Counted from the stretch's first letter, positions 36,709 to 46,407 are shown. The stretch is DNA of 64,000 nt from Hyphomonadaceae bacterium (GCA_019753105.1 JAIELJ010000003.1:186001-250000); one strand, 5' to 3'. Notes: generated by a model not told the origin, from the letters alone. Program-made: numbers and translations.

Positions 36709-37521
36709 ATGTCGATGCCAGCCCGTCTGCCCTTGGCGCTGCTTGCCGTCTCGGCCCTGTCCGCGTGTGCGTTGACCGACGGCGGCGCAACGCCCGCCTC
36801 GGCGGCGCTTGACGGCAGCGTGCAGCCCGACGCGCCGGCGCGCGGCGTCGATAGACAAGCACGCGAACGGATCGCCCGCGAAGACATGCTGACGCAAATG
36901 GCCTTCTGGGCCGGCGAATATCAGACGTTCCCGAATGATCTCGAAGCCGCGCAGCGTTTCTCCGAGGCGTTGCGACGTGGCGGGCGAACCGATCGCGCCG
37001 TGCAGATCGCGGCGGAAGCGCTGAACCGCTTTCCGGACGATCGCCCGTTGCTGATCACGTACGGATACGCGCAGATCGCTGCCGGCAACCCGCATCAGGC
37101 GCTGCGGCCGCTCGCGATCGTAGCACAAGCGGAGCCGGATAACTGGCGCGTACGCTCAGGGCTTGGCGCGGCGCTCGATCAGCTCGGGCGCTATGACGAA
37201 GCACGGCGCGCCTACACTGAGGCGCTGGCGATCGAGCCCGAGAATGCGCGTGTGCTGACCAATATGGGCGTCTCGCACATCATGTCAGGCGAGGCGGCGG
37301 AGGCAGAGCGCTTCTTGCGTCAAGCGTCGGCCATAGGCGGCGCTCCGCCCGAGGCGCGGCACAATTTGGCGATCGCGCTGGCGCTGCAAGGACGCTTCGA
37401 CGAAGCCGAGCAAATCGTACGTACCGATATGCCGCCGGCGATCGCTGCGCAAAACGTCGCGTATCTGCGGAGCCTGCTGCGTGACGAGCGCCGCTGGAGC
37501 GACCTGGATCGCTCGCGCTAG
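36709..37521 (+). CDS. tadD: TadD-like TPR lipoprotein
   Basis: A 270-residue lipoprotein with lipobox LSAC at about residues 17-20, then at least four TPR-like repeats (DRAVQIAAEALNRFPDD, HQALRPLAIVAQAEPDN, DEARRAYTEALAIEPEN, AEAERFLRQASAIGG). TadD assists secretin assembly in Tad pilus systems, and the Tad locus begins about 0.7 kb downstream on the opposite strand. An ATG two codons further in is equally possible. Confidence 0.82.
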   Translation: MSMPARLPLALLAVSALSACALTDGGATPASAALDGSVQPDAPARGVDRQARERIAREDMLTQMAFWAGEYQTFPNDLEAAQRFSEALRRGGRTDRAVQIAAEALNRFPDDRPLLITYGYAQIAAGNPHQALRPLAIVAQAEPDNWRVRSGLGAALDQLGRYDEARRAYTEALAIEPENARVLTNMGVSHIMSGEAAEAERFLRQASAIGGAPPEARHNLAIALALQGRFDEAEQIVRTDMPPAIAAQNVAYLRSLLRDERRWSDLDRSR

Positions 37522-38167
37522 GCGCTAGCCTGCGCCGCACGTTGTGCGATCCGATCGCGCAGGACGAAGGTGGCGATCAGTATGCTCAGCATGATCACGG
37601 CGGAGATGGTGGGCCGAGCGTATGCCCAGCCGAGGTCGATGAAGCGCGGGAGTAGGTTGTGCGCAGCGTGAAGCGCGCCCGCCGCGACAACGCCGAGCAT
37701 CCAGCCGCGCCAGCTTCCGCCAAGCGCAAGCGCGACGGCGACAGACAAACGCATAAAGCTGCGTGACTGAAGACGGCTGAAATGTTGAGTGCGGTTCCAA
37801 CTGCAGGCGGTACTTGCGCCAGGAACTCTGGTGTCCAGCTCATCATCAGCAACACGCGCTCGATAAGTCCGAACGCGGCGCCCACAAATGCGGCGATCGT
37901 CCACCAAGAGAGCCGGCTTGATGTGAGGCGGGCACTCAACGCACCCAGCGCCTTGGCGATCTCTTCGCTCAAAGCGGCCCAACAGAAATAGGCGATGGAA
38001 ACGATCTGGGCGGGCAAAGCAAACGTCTCCCGCGCCACGACCCAAAATCGCGGGTTGGTCGTAGACGACAGCACCGCATAAGCCAGCAAGCTCGCTGCAA
38101 TACCCAGCGCCGCAAAGCCCAAGCTCGCAATCCAGCTTAGGCCTTGCTTGTTGTCAGAAGGGCGCAA
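37518..38167 (-). pseudogene. Frameshifted PrsW-like membrane protease gene
   Basis: The first frame (from ATG 38167) carries EEIAKALGAL, then AFGLIERVLL, then SHAALCV, the E-E-x-x-K, F-x-x-x-E and H motifs of PrsW glutamic-type intramembrane proteases. It then leaves frame near 37740-37750, while the shifted frame carries on with VAVALALGG and HAAHNLL plus a final membrane segment to the stop at 37518. A one-base deletion in a TGTCTGTC repeat explains it. Restored, the protein would be about 216 residues with six or more membrane segments. Sequencing error is the alternative. Confidence 0.7.
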
Positions 38168-38267
38168 ACCCGTCTCCGCAGACCTATGTTTACAAGTTTA
38201 GGTTGCGGATTAAGTGCGGGGTCGCAAGTGACGAATAGTTAGGGAGGCGAGGGCCTGTACGCTTCGC

Positions 38268-39245
38268 CTATTGCGAGCCGAGGATCTCGTTCACTTGGAT
38301 CATCGCTGGGCCGATGATGACGGCGAACAGCACCGGCAAGAAGAACACGATCATCGGCACTGTCAGCTTTGGCGGCAGTGACGCGGCTTTCTTCTCTGCT
38401 TCGGAGAGGCGCAGATCGCGATTTTCCTTGGCCATAACGCGCAGCGCTTGGCCGACGGGCGTCCCGTATTTCTCGGCTTGCGTCAGCGCCATCGCGACAG
38501 CTTTGACGCCGGGGTGAGCTGTGCGGCGCGCAAGGTTTTCATACGCCATGCGCCGCTCAGGCAAGTAGGAGAGCTCAGCCGTGGTGAGCGCGAACTCTTC
38601 GGCGAGTTCAACCGAAGCCGGCGCGATTTCTTGGCCCACGCGCTGGAGCGCCATTTCGATCGACATGCCGGATTCCACGCAGATCAGCATCATGTCGAGG
38701 CTGTCGGGGAAGGCCTGCATGATCTTGGTGCGGCGGTTGTCGGCGAGATTCTTGAGGTAGAGGTTGGGCGCGTAGAAGCCGGCGGCGATGCCGCCGACGA
38801 CGGCGCCGAGCTTCATGTGTAGCTCCCAAGCGGAGCCGAACATCATCATGTAGATGAAAGCGGCAACGCCAAACGCGATCGGCAAGGCGGCGCGATAGAA
38901 ATAGAACATCGTCTGCGCCGCATGGCCGCGAAGGCCGGCGCGGATGAGTTTTTCGGAGAGCGTGTCGTCAGCCAGCGCCTTTTGCAGATTGAGCCGATCA
39001 ACGAGGCCCTTGGCGAAGGAATTGGCGTTCTTGTGTTGCAGTGAGCCTGTGCCCTTGGCTAGTTCGGCGCGCGAGCGCTTGCGTAGCTCTTCGCGCTTCT
39101 TAGCGACCTCCTTGAGGCGTGAGCCGAGCTTGTCTTCCGACATCGCAGGTGCGGCGAATGTCACGATGGTGGCGAAGCAGGCGAGCGCTCCAAGCGCGCC
39201 AGCGATCGTCAGCGGATCGATGAGGAAATCCACGAGGTTGTTCAT
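38268..39245 (-). CDS. tadC: Tad pilus assembly platform protein TadC
   Basis: A 325-residue type II secretion F-domain protein. Seen: an N-terminal membrane segment, a basic cytoplasmic part (KLGSRLKEVAKKREELRKRSRAEL), two central membrane segments, the T2SSF domain with FPDSLDMMLICVESGMSIEMALQRV, and a C-terminal membrane segment (LTVPMIVFFLPVLFAVIIGP). TadC and TadB form the inner-membrane platform driven by CpaF. It is the last gene of the cpa/tad operon here. Confidence 0.92.
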   Translation of the reverse strand: MNNLVDFLIDPLTIAGALGALACFATIVTFAAPAMSEDKLGSRLKEVAKKREELRKRSRAELAKGTGSLQHKNANSFAKGLVDRLNLQKALADDTLSEKLIRAGLRGHAAQTMFYFYRAALPIAFGVAAFIYMMMFGSAWELHMKLGAVVGGIAAGFYAPNLYLKNLADNRRTKIMQAFPDSLDMMLICVESGMSIEMALQRVGQEIAPASVELAEEFALTTAELSYLPERRMAYENLARRTAHPGVKAVAMALTQAEKYGTPVGQALRVMAKENRDLRLSEAEKKAASLPPKLTVPMIVFFLPVLFAVIIGPAMIQVNEILGSQ

Positions 39246-39255
39246 CGCGCTTCCC

Positions 39256-40236
39256 TCAGAACTTGAAGTTGACCATCTTGTGCATCACGAAGATGCCGAG
39301 AGACATCATGATGCCGCAACCCAGCAAGATCAGGTTGCCCACCGGGTGCGTGAACAAGACCATGATGTAGGCAGGGCGCGTGAAATAGACCAAAGTGGCG
39401 ACGATCACAGGCAACGAGCCGATGATCATGGCCGAGGCATTGGCTTCCGCCGAAAGCGCCTTCACCTTCTCGATCATCAGCTTGCGCGAGCGGAGCACGG
39501 CAGAAAGGTTGCCGAGCGATTCCGAGAGGTTGCCGCCGGTCTTCTGTTGAATGATGAGCACGATCGAGAAGAAGTTCACTTCCGGCAGCGGCATGTGATC
39601 GTACATGCGCTGCATGCCGATTTCGAGCGGCACGCCCATGGCTTGTGAATCGCAGAGCGCCTGGAACTCGCTCCGCAGCGGCTCGGGGCTTTCGGCGGCG
39701 ATAATGCGCAAGCATTGGTTCAGCGGCAGGCCAGACTTCACGCCGCGAACGATCACGTCGATGCCGTCAGCCAATTGGCTGCCGAATTTTTTCTGCCGCC
39801 CGGAGACAAGGAAGCCCAAGAACCAGCGCGGCAGGCCAAGGAAGCCGATGAAGAAGCCCATCGCTGCGCCAATTGGGCCCTGAATGATCAGGCCCGCCAG
39901 TGCAAGCACAACGCCGACGATCGATGCGTACACCCAAAACATCGTGGGCGAGAGCTTGATGCCTGCTTGAGCGATCTGGCCTTTCACCGAGAAGCGGCGC
40001 TTGCGCGCGTTCTTCTCGTTGTTCGACATTTCCTTGAGCGCTTCTTGCGTCGTTTGTTTGCGCTTCAGCGCGGCCATATCCTGCGCTTGCTTGCGGCGAT
40101 CGACTTTGGCCGCACCGGCCACAGCCTTGACGCGTTTCGTCGCTGTCGCCGGTTGCGGCGTGCCGGAGGCGAAAACAAAACCGACGCCACCAATGGCGAC
40201 GAAGGCGAGGGCGGCAACCAACAGAGCGGGATCCAT
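39256..40236 (-). CDS. tadB: Tad pilus assembly platform protein TadB
   Basis: A 326-residue partner of TadC. Seen: N-terminal membrane segment, basic region (RRKQAQDMAALKRKQTTQEAL), two central membrane segments, T2SSF domain with LADGIDVIVRGVKSGLPLNQCLRIIA, QKTGGNLSESLGNLSAVLRSR, and a C-terminal membrane segment. It overlaps the cpaF stop by one base and precedes tadC by 10 bases. Confidence 0.93.
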   Translation of the reverse strand: MDPALLVAALAFVAIGGVGFVFASGTPQPATATKRVKAVAGAAKVDRRKQAQDMAALKRKQTTQEALKEMSNNEKNARKRRFSVKGQIAQAGIKLSPTMFWVYASIVGVVLALAGLIIQGPIGAAMGFFIGFLGLPRWFLGFLVSGRQKKFGSQLADGIDVIVRGVKSGLPLNQCLRIIAAESPEPLRSEFQALCDSQAMGVPLEIGMQRMYDHMPLPEVNFFSIVLIIQQKTGGNLSESLGNLSAVLRSRKLMIEKVKALSAEANASAMIIGSLPVIVATLVYFTRPAYIMVLFTHPVGNLILLGCGIMMSLGIFVMHKMVNFKF

Positions 40237-41747
40237 TACGCTTGCTCCGCTTCGTCCAGCGCTTGGGCGAGTTCTTTTTCAAGGCCGAAATAGCGCGCGC
40301 GCTCCCAGAAGCGCGGGCGGCCGACGCCAGTGCCCTTGTGACGGCCGGTGATGCGGCCGTTCTGGTCTTCGCCCTGAATTTCGTAGACGAGCAGATCTTG
40401 CGTGATGATCGTATCGCCTTCGAGGCCGAGCACTTCGGTGATTTGGGTGATGCGGCGCGAACCATCGCGCAGACGCGCGGCCTGGATCACAACGTCGACG
40501 GCGGCGACGATGATTTCGCGGATCGTCTTCGGCGGCAGCGAGAAGCCGCCCATCGTGATCATCGATTCAAGACGGGAGAGAGCCTCGCGCGGCGTGTTGG
40601 CGTGCAGCGTGCCCATCGAACCGTCGTGGCCCGTGTTCATGGCTTGCAGCAAGTCGAACGACTCGCTGCCCCGGACTTCGCCGACGATGATCCGTTCCGG
40701 ACGCATCCGCAGGCAGTTCTTCACGAGGTCGCGCATCGTGACCTGGCCGGTGCCTTCAAGGTTCGGCGGACGCGTTTCGAGACGCACGACGTGCGGCTGT
40801 TGCAGTTGCAGTTCGGCCGCGTCTTCGCAAGTGATGACGCGCTCGGTCGGATCGATGAAGGCGGTCAGCGTGTTGAGCAGCGTCGTCTTGCCGGAGCCGG
40901 TACCGCCGGAGATCAGCACGTTACAGCGGCAGGCGCCGATGATTTGCAGGATTTTTGCGCCGGCAGGCGAGATCGAGCCAAACTCAACGAGATTGCTGAG
41001 CTTCAGCTTATCCTTTTTGAACTTCCGGATGGTGAGCGTCGGGCCATCGATCGCCAGCGGCGGCACGATGACGTTGACGCGCGAACCATCCGGCAAGCGC
41101 GCGTCGCAGATCGGGCTGCTTTCATCAACGCGGCGGCCGACTTGGCTGACGATGCGTTGGCAGATGTTCATCAGCTGGCCGTTGTCACGGAAGCGGATGC
41201 CAGTTTTAGAGATTTTGCCGCTGACTTCGATGAACACGGCATTGGCGCCGTTGACCATGATGTCGGCGATGTCGTCGCGTGCGAGCAGCGGCTCGAGCGG
41301 GCCATAGCCCAGAACGTCGTTACAGATATCGTCGAGCAGGGCTTCCTGCTCGGCGATCGACATGACGACGTTCTTGATCGAGATGATCTCGGCGACGATG
41401 TCGCGGATTTCATCGCGCGCGCTTTCGCTGTCCAGCTGCGCGAGTTGCGTCAGATCGATGGTTTCGATGAGCGCATTGAAGATCGTCGATTTGACGCGGT
41501 AATACGCTTCTGAGCGATATTCCGGCTGCTCGACGGGCTCCGCTGACGCTTGCATGCGCGGATTGGGAGCGTTGGCGGGGGGCGCAGCCGCGCGCGGCGG
41601 AGATGCCGCGGGAGCAGCAGGGCGAGGCGCGGGCGCAGGCGCGGGTTTTACACCGACGGCCGATTGCACGCGCGCCGCTGGTGGCGGCGCGGCATTGGGC
41701 GCAGCTGGCGCGATTGGCTGCCCATCAAGGCTGCGCTTGCCGAACAT
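40236..41747 (-). CDS. cpaF: Tad pilus assembly ATPase CpaF (TadA)
   Basis: A 503-residue secretion ATPase that powers pilus extension and probably retraction. The first 70 residues are a Pro/Ala-rich disordered tail. Seen: Walker A GGTGSGKT at 281-288, an Asp box (VITCEDAAELQLQQPHVVRLETR, split over about 300-325), Walker B-like PERIIVGEVRGSESFDLLQAMNTGHDGSMGTLHAN region with catalytic Glu and His box (about 345-380). The central hexamerisation helices are typical of CpaF. Confidence 0.96.
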   Translation of the reverse strand: MFGKRSLDGQPIAPAAPNAAPPPAARVQSAVGVKPAPAPAPRPAAPAASPPRAAAPPANAPNPRMQASAEPVEQPEYRSEAYYRVKSTIFNALIETIDLTQLAQLDSESARDEIRDIVAEIISIKNVVMSIAEQEALLDDICNDVLGYGPLEPLLARDDIADIMVNGANAVFIEVSGKISKTGIRFRDNGQLMNICQRIVSQVGRRVDESSPICDARLPDGSRVNVIVPPLAIDGPTLTIRKFKKDKLKLSNLVEFGSISPAGAKILQIIGACRCNVLISGGTGSGKTTLLNTLTAFIDPTERVITCEDAAELQLQQPHVVRLETRPPNLEGTGQVTMRDLVKNCLRMRPERIIVGEVRGSESFDLLQAMNTGHDGSMGTLHANTPREALSRLESMITMGGFSLPPKTIREIIVAAVDVVIQAARLRDGSRRITQITEVLGLEGDTIITQDLLVYEIQGEDQNGRITGRHKGTGVGRPRFWERARYFGLEKELAQALDEAEQA

Positions 41748-41755
41748 CTATGCCC

Positions 41756-43195
41756 CTATCGCTTCAAGAACGGAATCTTGTCGGCGAGGGACGCCTTCTT
41801 CGTCTCCACCGGCTTGCGGCCCGTCAGCGATGCGGAGAGTGCATCGAGCGCCAGCGCGGTCTTTGACTGCGCGGCCACTTCACCGATCATCTGACCATTA
41901 TTCGCGGCCATACCGAACAGTTGCGGGTCGAACGGAATACAAGCGACGGGCTCAGCGCCCAGCGCTTCTGCGAAATCCTTCAGCGGAATTTCCGGCCGCT
42001 TCGGCACGCCTACCATCGAAAGTACGACAGTCGGCGGCGCATCGTAGGGGCGCATCGCTTTGAGGAGATCGATAATGTTCTTGGTGTTGCGCAAGCTCGC
42101 CAGATCGGGGCCGGCGACGATGATGGCGTCATCGGCGGCGAGCAAGGTGTGCTTCACCCATGACGTCCAGACGTGCGGCAGATCGAGCACGACGAACGGG
42201 CTCGTGCGGCGCACGCGATCAATCACGATCTCATAGGATTGCGGATCGAGCTCGAACTCGCGCTCAAGCGTCGCCGGCGCGGTCAGCATTTGGAGACGCT
42301 GGGTTTGCTTGGTGGTGACGCGCTCCAAGAAGACGTCGTCAACGCGATCGGGCGCCATCAGTGCGTCGGCGATTGATTGCGGCGGGTCCTGGTTGAAGTC
42401 CAGAGCGGCAGTGCCGAACGAAAGATCGAGATCGAGCAAGGTTGCGCTCGATTCCTGACGCTCTGCGATCGACCAAGCGATGTTGTGCGCAATCGTGGAG
42501 GCGCCGATGCCGCCGCGCGCGCCGATAACGGCGATGACACGGCCGGCGAACGGCTTGTCTGGATTGACGTAGAGCCCACAGACCGTGCGGATCATGTCCA
42601 GCGGCTGCAGCGGCGGCACGATGTATTCGCTGACGCCCCGGCTCATCAGTTCGCGGAACAACGCGATATCGTTCACCGCGCCAATGATGACGACCTTGGT
42701 GCCTTCCTCGATCACCTGCGCGAGCCGATCGAGCGCGTGCAGCATCATCGGGCCCTGCAGCATCGTATCGAGGATGAGCAGGTTAGGGCTGGCTTGGCCC
42801 GCGAAGCGCGTAATGGCGGCTTCGATGCCGCCTTGTTCAACGGAAATCTCTGCGCGCGCCAACCGGCGATCGGCGCCGATGCCGGAGACCATGTCGGCGA
42901 TTTCGTGACGATCGCAGCAGGCATGGATCGTGATGCGCGGCACAGGTTGCTCGGTCGATCGCGTGTCCACCAGCGGCATCGCGGCCGCGGCGGCAGCCAT
43001 CGCAACGGGGGCGGCCAAACCGAACGGATCGTCGCCCTCAAGCGACGGTGTCGATTGGTTGGCTGGTGGCGGCGGTTCGCCGTCGAAGGGCGGCAAGTCA
43101 ACGCCTTCGAGATCGCCAAGACCGAAGGTTTCGTCCTCTTCGAGGACGAACTCATCTTCGTTGCCTAGGCTCCAAGCGGGATCGGGTTTGCTCAT
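41756..43195 (-). CDS. cpaE: Pilus localisation ATPase-like protein CpaE (TadZ)
   Basis: A 479-residue protein: acidic disordered N-terminus (to about 85), a receiver-like domain (about 88-205) and a MinD/ParA-like domain. The deviant Walker A region reads IGARGGIGAST (224-234). Both lysines of the classical KGGxGKT are missing (Arg227, Ala232). TadZ/CpaE proteins localise the pilus machine to the pole. It sits nine bases upstream of cpaF in the operon. Confidence 0.93.
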   Translation of the reverse strand: MSKPDPAWSLGNEDEFVLEEDETFGLGDLEGVDLPPFDGEPPPPANQSTPSLEGDDPFGLAAPVAMAAAAAAMPLVDTRSTEQPVPRITIHACCDRHEIADMVSGIGADRRLARAEISVEQGGIEAAITRFAGQASPNLLILDTMLQGPMMLHALDRLAQVIEEGTKVVIIGAVNDIALFRELMSRGVSEYIVPPLQPLDMIRTVCGLYVNPDKPFAGRVIAVIGARGGIGASTIAHNIAWSIAERQESSATLLDLDLSFGTAALDFNQDPPQSIADALMAPDRVDDVFLERVTTKQTQRLQMLTAPATLEREFELDPQSYEIVIDRVRRTSPFVVLDLPHVWTSWVKHTLLAADDAIIVAGPDLASLRNTKNIIDLLKAMRPYDAPPTVVLSMVGVPKRPEIPLKDFAEALGAEPVACIPFDPQLFGMAANNGQMIGEVAAQSKTALALDALSASLTGRKPVETKKASLADKIPFLKR

Positions 43196-43206
43196 CGCGT
43201 TTTGGC

Positions 43207-43905
43207 CTATTGGACCGCGTTACTGATTTGGATGCGTTCGTCGTTCGTGCGTTCCGAGTGGGTCGGTTCGCCCGCGCGGTAGGCGTCCATGACCGTGGTG
43301 CGGCGGCCGCTATCGCGCGGATCTTCGGCGCGCGGATGCAGCAGGTCGGCCGGATCTTCGATCATCGCTGCGAGGTTTGCCTGCGTGGCGCAGCCGAAGC
43401 TTTCCCAGGGCTGGTTGTTGCTTTGGTGAGCGAGGTCCTGCTCCCACAACGGCGTGCATTCGGGCGCCTGCGCCTCGTAGCGCGAGAAGCTCAGAATGAT
43501 CGGCGCATTCGGCGTGGAGGAGGCGTCATAGGTCGAGCCCGCAACGGCCGCGTACGAGACGCCGGCTTCAACGAGCGCGTTACGAGTTTCGTTGGCGAGC
43601 AAGGAAGCCGCGTCAGAGTCGGGTGCGCCCGATGGCGTGCTCAGCACCAGTGCGCCGTGGCCGTAGCGCAGATAGCCCGAAGCAAACGTACGCAATTGTT
43701 GGCGGGCGCCGGGCGATAGCGCGCCGGCCGTGACAGGCACTTCGAAGCGCTCTGCGGTCTGAGTGACCTCAATGCGGTGATAGTCAGCCGTTGTCGGCGT
43801 CGGCGCCATGTGGGCAGGCGGCGCTGGCACGCTGGCGCAAGCGCCAAGTGCGCTCAAACCAAAAGCAAGAATGGGCAGGCGGGCTTTCATGGTGTTGCGC
43901 CTCAC
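43207..43905 (-). CDS. cpaD: Tad pilus lipoprotein CpaD
   Basis: A 232-residue lipoprotein with signal and lipobox LGAC at about residues 20-23. Seen: the CpaD pattern with DYHRIEVTQTAERFEVPV, LRTFASGYLRYGHGALVLSTPSG, ILSFSRYEAQAPECTPLWEQD and GCATQANLAAMIEDPADLLHPR. Cys residues in ECTPLW and FGCAT probably pair. CpaD is an outer-membrane or periplasmic partner of the secretin. Its start overlaps the cpaC stop by four bases. Confidence 0.92.
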   Translation of the reverse strand: MRRNTMKARLPILAFGLSALGACASVPAPPAHMAPTPTTADYHRIEVTQTAERFEVPVTAGALSPGARQQLRTFASGYLRYGHGALVLSTPSGAPDSDAASLLANETRNALVEAGVSYAAVAGSTYDASSTPNAPIILSFSRYEAQAPECTPLWEQDLAHQSNNQPWESFGCATQANLAAMIEDPADLLHPRAEDPRDSGRRTTVMDAYRAGEPTHSERTNDERIQISNAVQ

Positions 43906-45548
43906 TCGATCACGTGGCCGTGCGGCCCTTGCAGGCCTTGGTTGTTTGGTTCGCCCGACTCTGCATTCGAGGGGCGGTAGAGAGAGTTGAGCCGTCCGGT
44001 GAGCAGGCTCTCGCCCTCGCTCGGATTGCGGAAGCCGTCGCCTGGCGTACGCAAGCGATCCGGGCTCGTCGGCCGCACGAGGTACGGCGTGACGATGATC
44101 ACCAGTTCGGTTTCGTTGTTGATGAAGTCGCGCGAGCGGAAGAGCGAGCCGATCACCGGCGTGTTCATGACGCCCGGAATGCCTTCCAGCGCGTGACGCG
44201 TGCGCTCTTGGATGAGGCCTGCCAGCACGATCGAGCTGCCCGACGACATTTCGAGCGTCGTCTCGGCGCGGCGTACCTGCAGTGCGGGGATGTTGATGCC
44301 GCGAATGACGGTGGTGGTGCCGTCGTCATTGCGGATCGGCGTATCGCCCGTAGAGATCGCGCCTTCCGACGTGAGCTCCGACACTTCGGTGGCGACTTTG
44401 AGCGAGATGCGGCCGCCCGACAGCACAACTGGTGTGAAAGCGAGGCCTACGCCGAACGGCTTGAACTCGACAGAGATCTGGCCGTCGTCGCTATTGACTG
44501 GAACCGGGAATTCGCCGCCCGCGAGAAAGCGCGCGTTTTCGCCCGAGATGGCGGTGAGGTTCGGCTCCGCCAGCACACGCAACAGGCCGGCGCGCTCGAA
44601 CGCTTCGATCGTAGCATCAGTACGTTGCGATTGTTCGATGCGGGCAGGGCCCCAGGTGTCAGGATCACCGCCAGTGCCGGGCTGGAAGCCGCCGACGCCG
44701 GCGTCGCCGGGCGTGATGCTCGGATCGACGGCGTTGCCCGGATAGGCATAGCTGTTCGGACGCAGAATGTTTTCCGCAACGCCGCCAGTAGCTGCCAGAC
44801 CGCCAAGAATTTGGCCATTGATCGAAAAGCCGTTGCGCGTCGCGACATCGAGGAAGTTGTCCTCGCCGACGAGCTGATTGATCATCTCGTCATAGTTGGC
44901 GTTGATGCCGAGCTGGCGCACGAGCGTGCGGCTCATTTCCACGACGCGCACACGCAGCAGAACCTGCTCGCTGCCTTGCACCTGGATCAGGTTGACGACG
45001 CGATCTTCGTTCGTGCCCGAACCACCGCCGCCGGCAGTGGCGAGAAACTGTAGCGCAAGCTGGCGCGCGCGATCGGCTTCAGCCGCGCTGCGCGACGTGC
45101 CGGAGAGAATGATCGAGCCGTTGAGCGCCTCAGCCGTGATCTGCGCATCGGGCGAATGGCGCGCAAGAATATCGTTCAGCGGCTCAACGTCCGGCTCAAC
45201 GCGAATTTCGACGTTGGCGATCTGACGGCCTTGGGCGTCGAAGAAGAAGATGTTGGTCTGACCGAGCTGACGGCCGATCACGTAGGCGCGGCGCGCCGTA
45301 CGCACGGTGGCGTCAGCGATTGCCGGGTTCGAAATCAGAATGTCGCGCGCGTCCGCCGGCAGATCAATGATCGCCGATTTACCGAAGGGCAGGACGAGCG
45401 ACGCAGATTGTGCGCCGCCGCCATTGGTGATGCGCACGCTTGGCGCGCTCGCCGGCTCAACTTGCGCAACCGCATAAGTCGGCGCGAAGGCGATAGCGGT
45501 AGAAAGCGCTGTCGCGAGCGAAAGACGAAGAGATTTACCAGCCTTCAT
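43902..45548 (-). CDS. cpaC: Tad pilus secretin CpaC (RcpA)
   Basis: A 548-residue outer-membrane secretin. Seen: signal peptide (about 29 residues), pilus N-terminal domain with RDILISNPAIADATVRTARRAYVIGRQ (split over about 65-93), a BON-like domain (ITAEALNGSIILSGTSRSAAEAD), and the secretin domain from about residue 250 with VPVNSDDGQISVEFKPFGVGL and IQERTRHALEGIPGVMNTPVIGSLF in sections. It forms the pilus exit pore. Overlaps cpaB by four bases. Confidence 0.95.
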   Translation of the reverse strand: MKAGKSLRLSLATALSTAIAFAPTYAVAQVEPASAPSVRITNGGGAQSASLVLPFGKSAIIDLPADARDILISNPAIADATVRTARRAYVIGRQLGQTNIFFFDAQGRQIANVEIRVEPDVEPLNDILARHSPDAQITAEALNGSIILSGTSRSAAEADRARQLALQFLATAGGGGSGTNEDRVVNLIQVQGSEQVLLRVRVVEMSRTLVRQLGINANYDEMINQLVGEDNFLDVATRNGFSINGQILGGLAATGGVAENILRPNSYAYPGNAVDPSITPGDAGVGGFQPGTGGDPDTWGPARIEQSQRTDATIEAFERAGLLRVLAEPNLTAISGENARFLAGGEFPVPVNSDDGQISVEFKPFGVGLAFTPVVLSGGRISLKVATEVSELTSEGAISTGDTPIRNDDGTTTVIRGINIPALQVRRAETTLEMSSGSSIVLAGLIQERTRHALEGIPGVMNTPVIGSLFRSRDFINNETELVIIVTPYLVRPTSPDRLRTPGDGFRNPSEGESLLTGRLNSLYRPSNAESGEPNNQGLQGPHGHVIE

Positions 45549-46378
45549 CGGCTGCCCCCACTAACTGTGCCGAATGCATGCACACGCACAGAACCTGAAC
45601 CTTGTCCGGGGCGGCGGCCATTTCTGGTCTGCATGCCCACGGTGTCGACTTGAACGCCGCGCAGAGCGAGGCTGATCGTGCCCATCTGATCGGCTTGAGC
45701 GAGAATGCGCGCGTCTTCTTGGCTGAGCTCGAGGACGGCGACGCCGGCTTGAATGACTTGCGGCGCTTCGCCGGCGGCTTGCGTCTGCGTCGTCTCGCCG
45801 AGCGCAAGGATGCGGATGTCTTCAAGAATGACGTTGCTCAAGATCTGCTCGCCGCCCGCTTCGCGGTTCTCGACCGAATAGGTGGCGATGACATCGACGC
45901 GATCGTTCGGTTGAACGAAGCCGCCAACGGCGGTGGTGTTCTCAATTTCGATGGAGACGGCGCGGAAGCCGGGCTGCAGCTGCGCGGCCATGAAGCCGCG
46001 ACCATCCGGTTGCACGACCGAGCCAATGGTGAGCGGCTCACCCTGGGCGAACGCGCGACGCGTTACGGCGCCGACAAAATCCGCCTGCGCCGATGGTTGA
46101 TTCGAGAGCCGAATGAAACTTGGCGCAATTGAATCGTCGGGGAAGAGGACAACAGCAAGGTCGCTCGGCTGTAGCGCAGCACCCTGCGGCACGTCACGCG
46201 CGAGCACGAGCACTTGCTCGCCAGCAATGGCGGCAGCGTCCGCTTCGGCGGGCGCATCATTGCGCGCGCCGAGGCCACGAATAAGAAAAAGCGCGCCGAT
46301 CGCCGCAATCGCAGCGATGACAAGAACGATCAGCTGACGCGCTGACATGCGATTACTCCCCGCGCGTTTAAGTCTCAA
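45545..46378 (-). CDS. cpaB: Flp pilus assembly protein CpaB (RcpC)
   Basis: A 277-residue protein with an N-terminal membrane segment (LIVLVIAAIAAIGALFLIRGL), a SAF domain (VLVLARDVPQGAALQPSDLAVVLFP) and the RcpC/CpaB domain (GFMAAQLQPGFRAVSIEIENTTAVGGFVQPNDRVDV region). The Gly/Ser-rich C-terminus is flexible. The SAF domain may bind peptidoglycan and stabilise the secretin. A start at MSARQLIVL (46345) is the alternative. A CtrA-like site lies just upstream. Confidence 0.93.
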   Translation of the reverse strand: MRLKRAGSNRMSARQLIVLVIAAIAAIGALFLIRGLGARNDAPAEADAAAIAGEQVLVLARDVPQGAALQPSDLAVVLFPDDSIAPSFIRLSNQPSAQADFVGAVTRRAFAQGEPLTIGSVVQPDGRGFMAAQLQPGFRAVSIEIENTTAVGGFVQPNDRVDVIATYSVENREAGGEQILSNVILEDIRILALGETTQTQAAGEAPQVIQAGVAVLELSQEDARILAQADQMGTISLALRGVQVDTVGMQTRNGRRPGQGSGSVRVHAFGTVSGGSR

Positions 46379-46407
46379 ACCCCAGCCGTGAACAGACCAC
46401 GGTGCGG

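Noticed and set aside
40242-41513. A 423-codon open frame antisense to cpaF
   Set aside because: Shadow of the cpaF reading frame with typical antisense composition (Arg, Asp, His-rich) and no domain.
43791-45053. A 420-codon open frame antisense to cpaC and cpaD
   Set aside because: It runs across two real genes of the opposite strand and has no recognisable motif.
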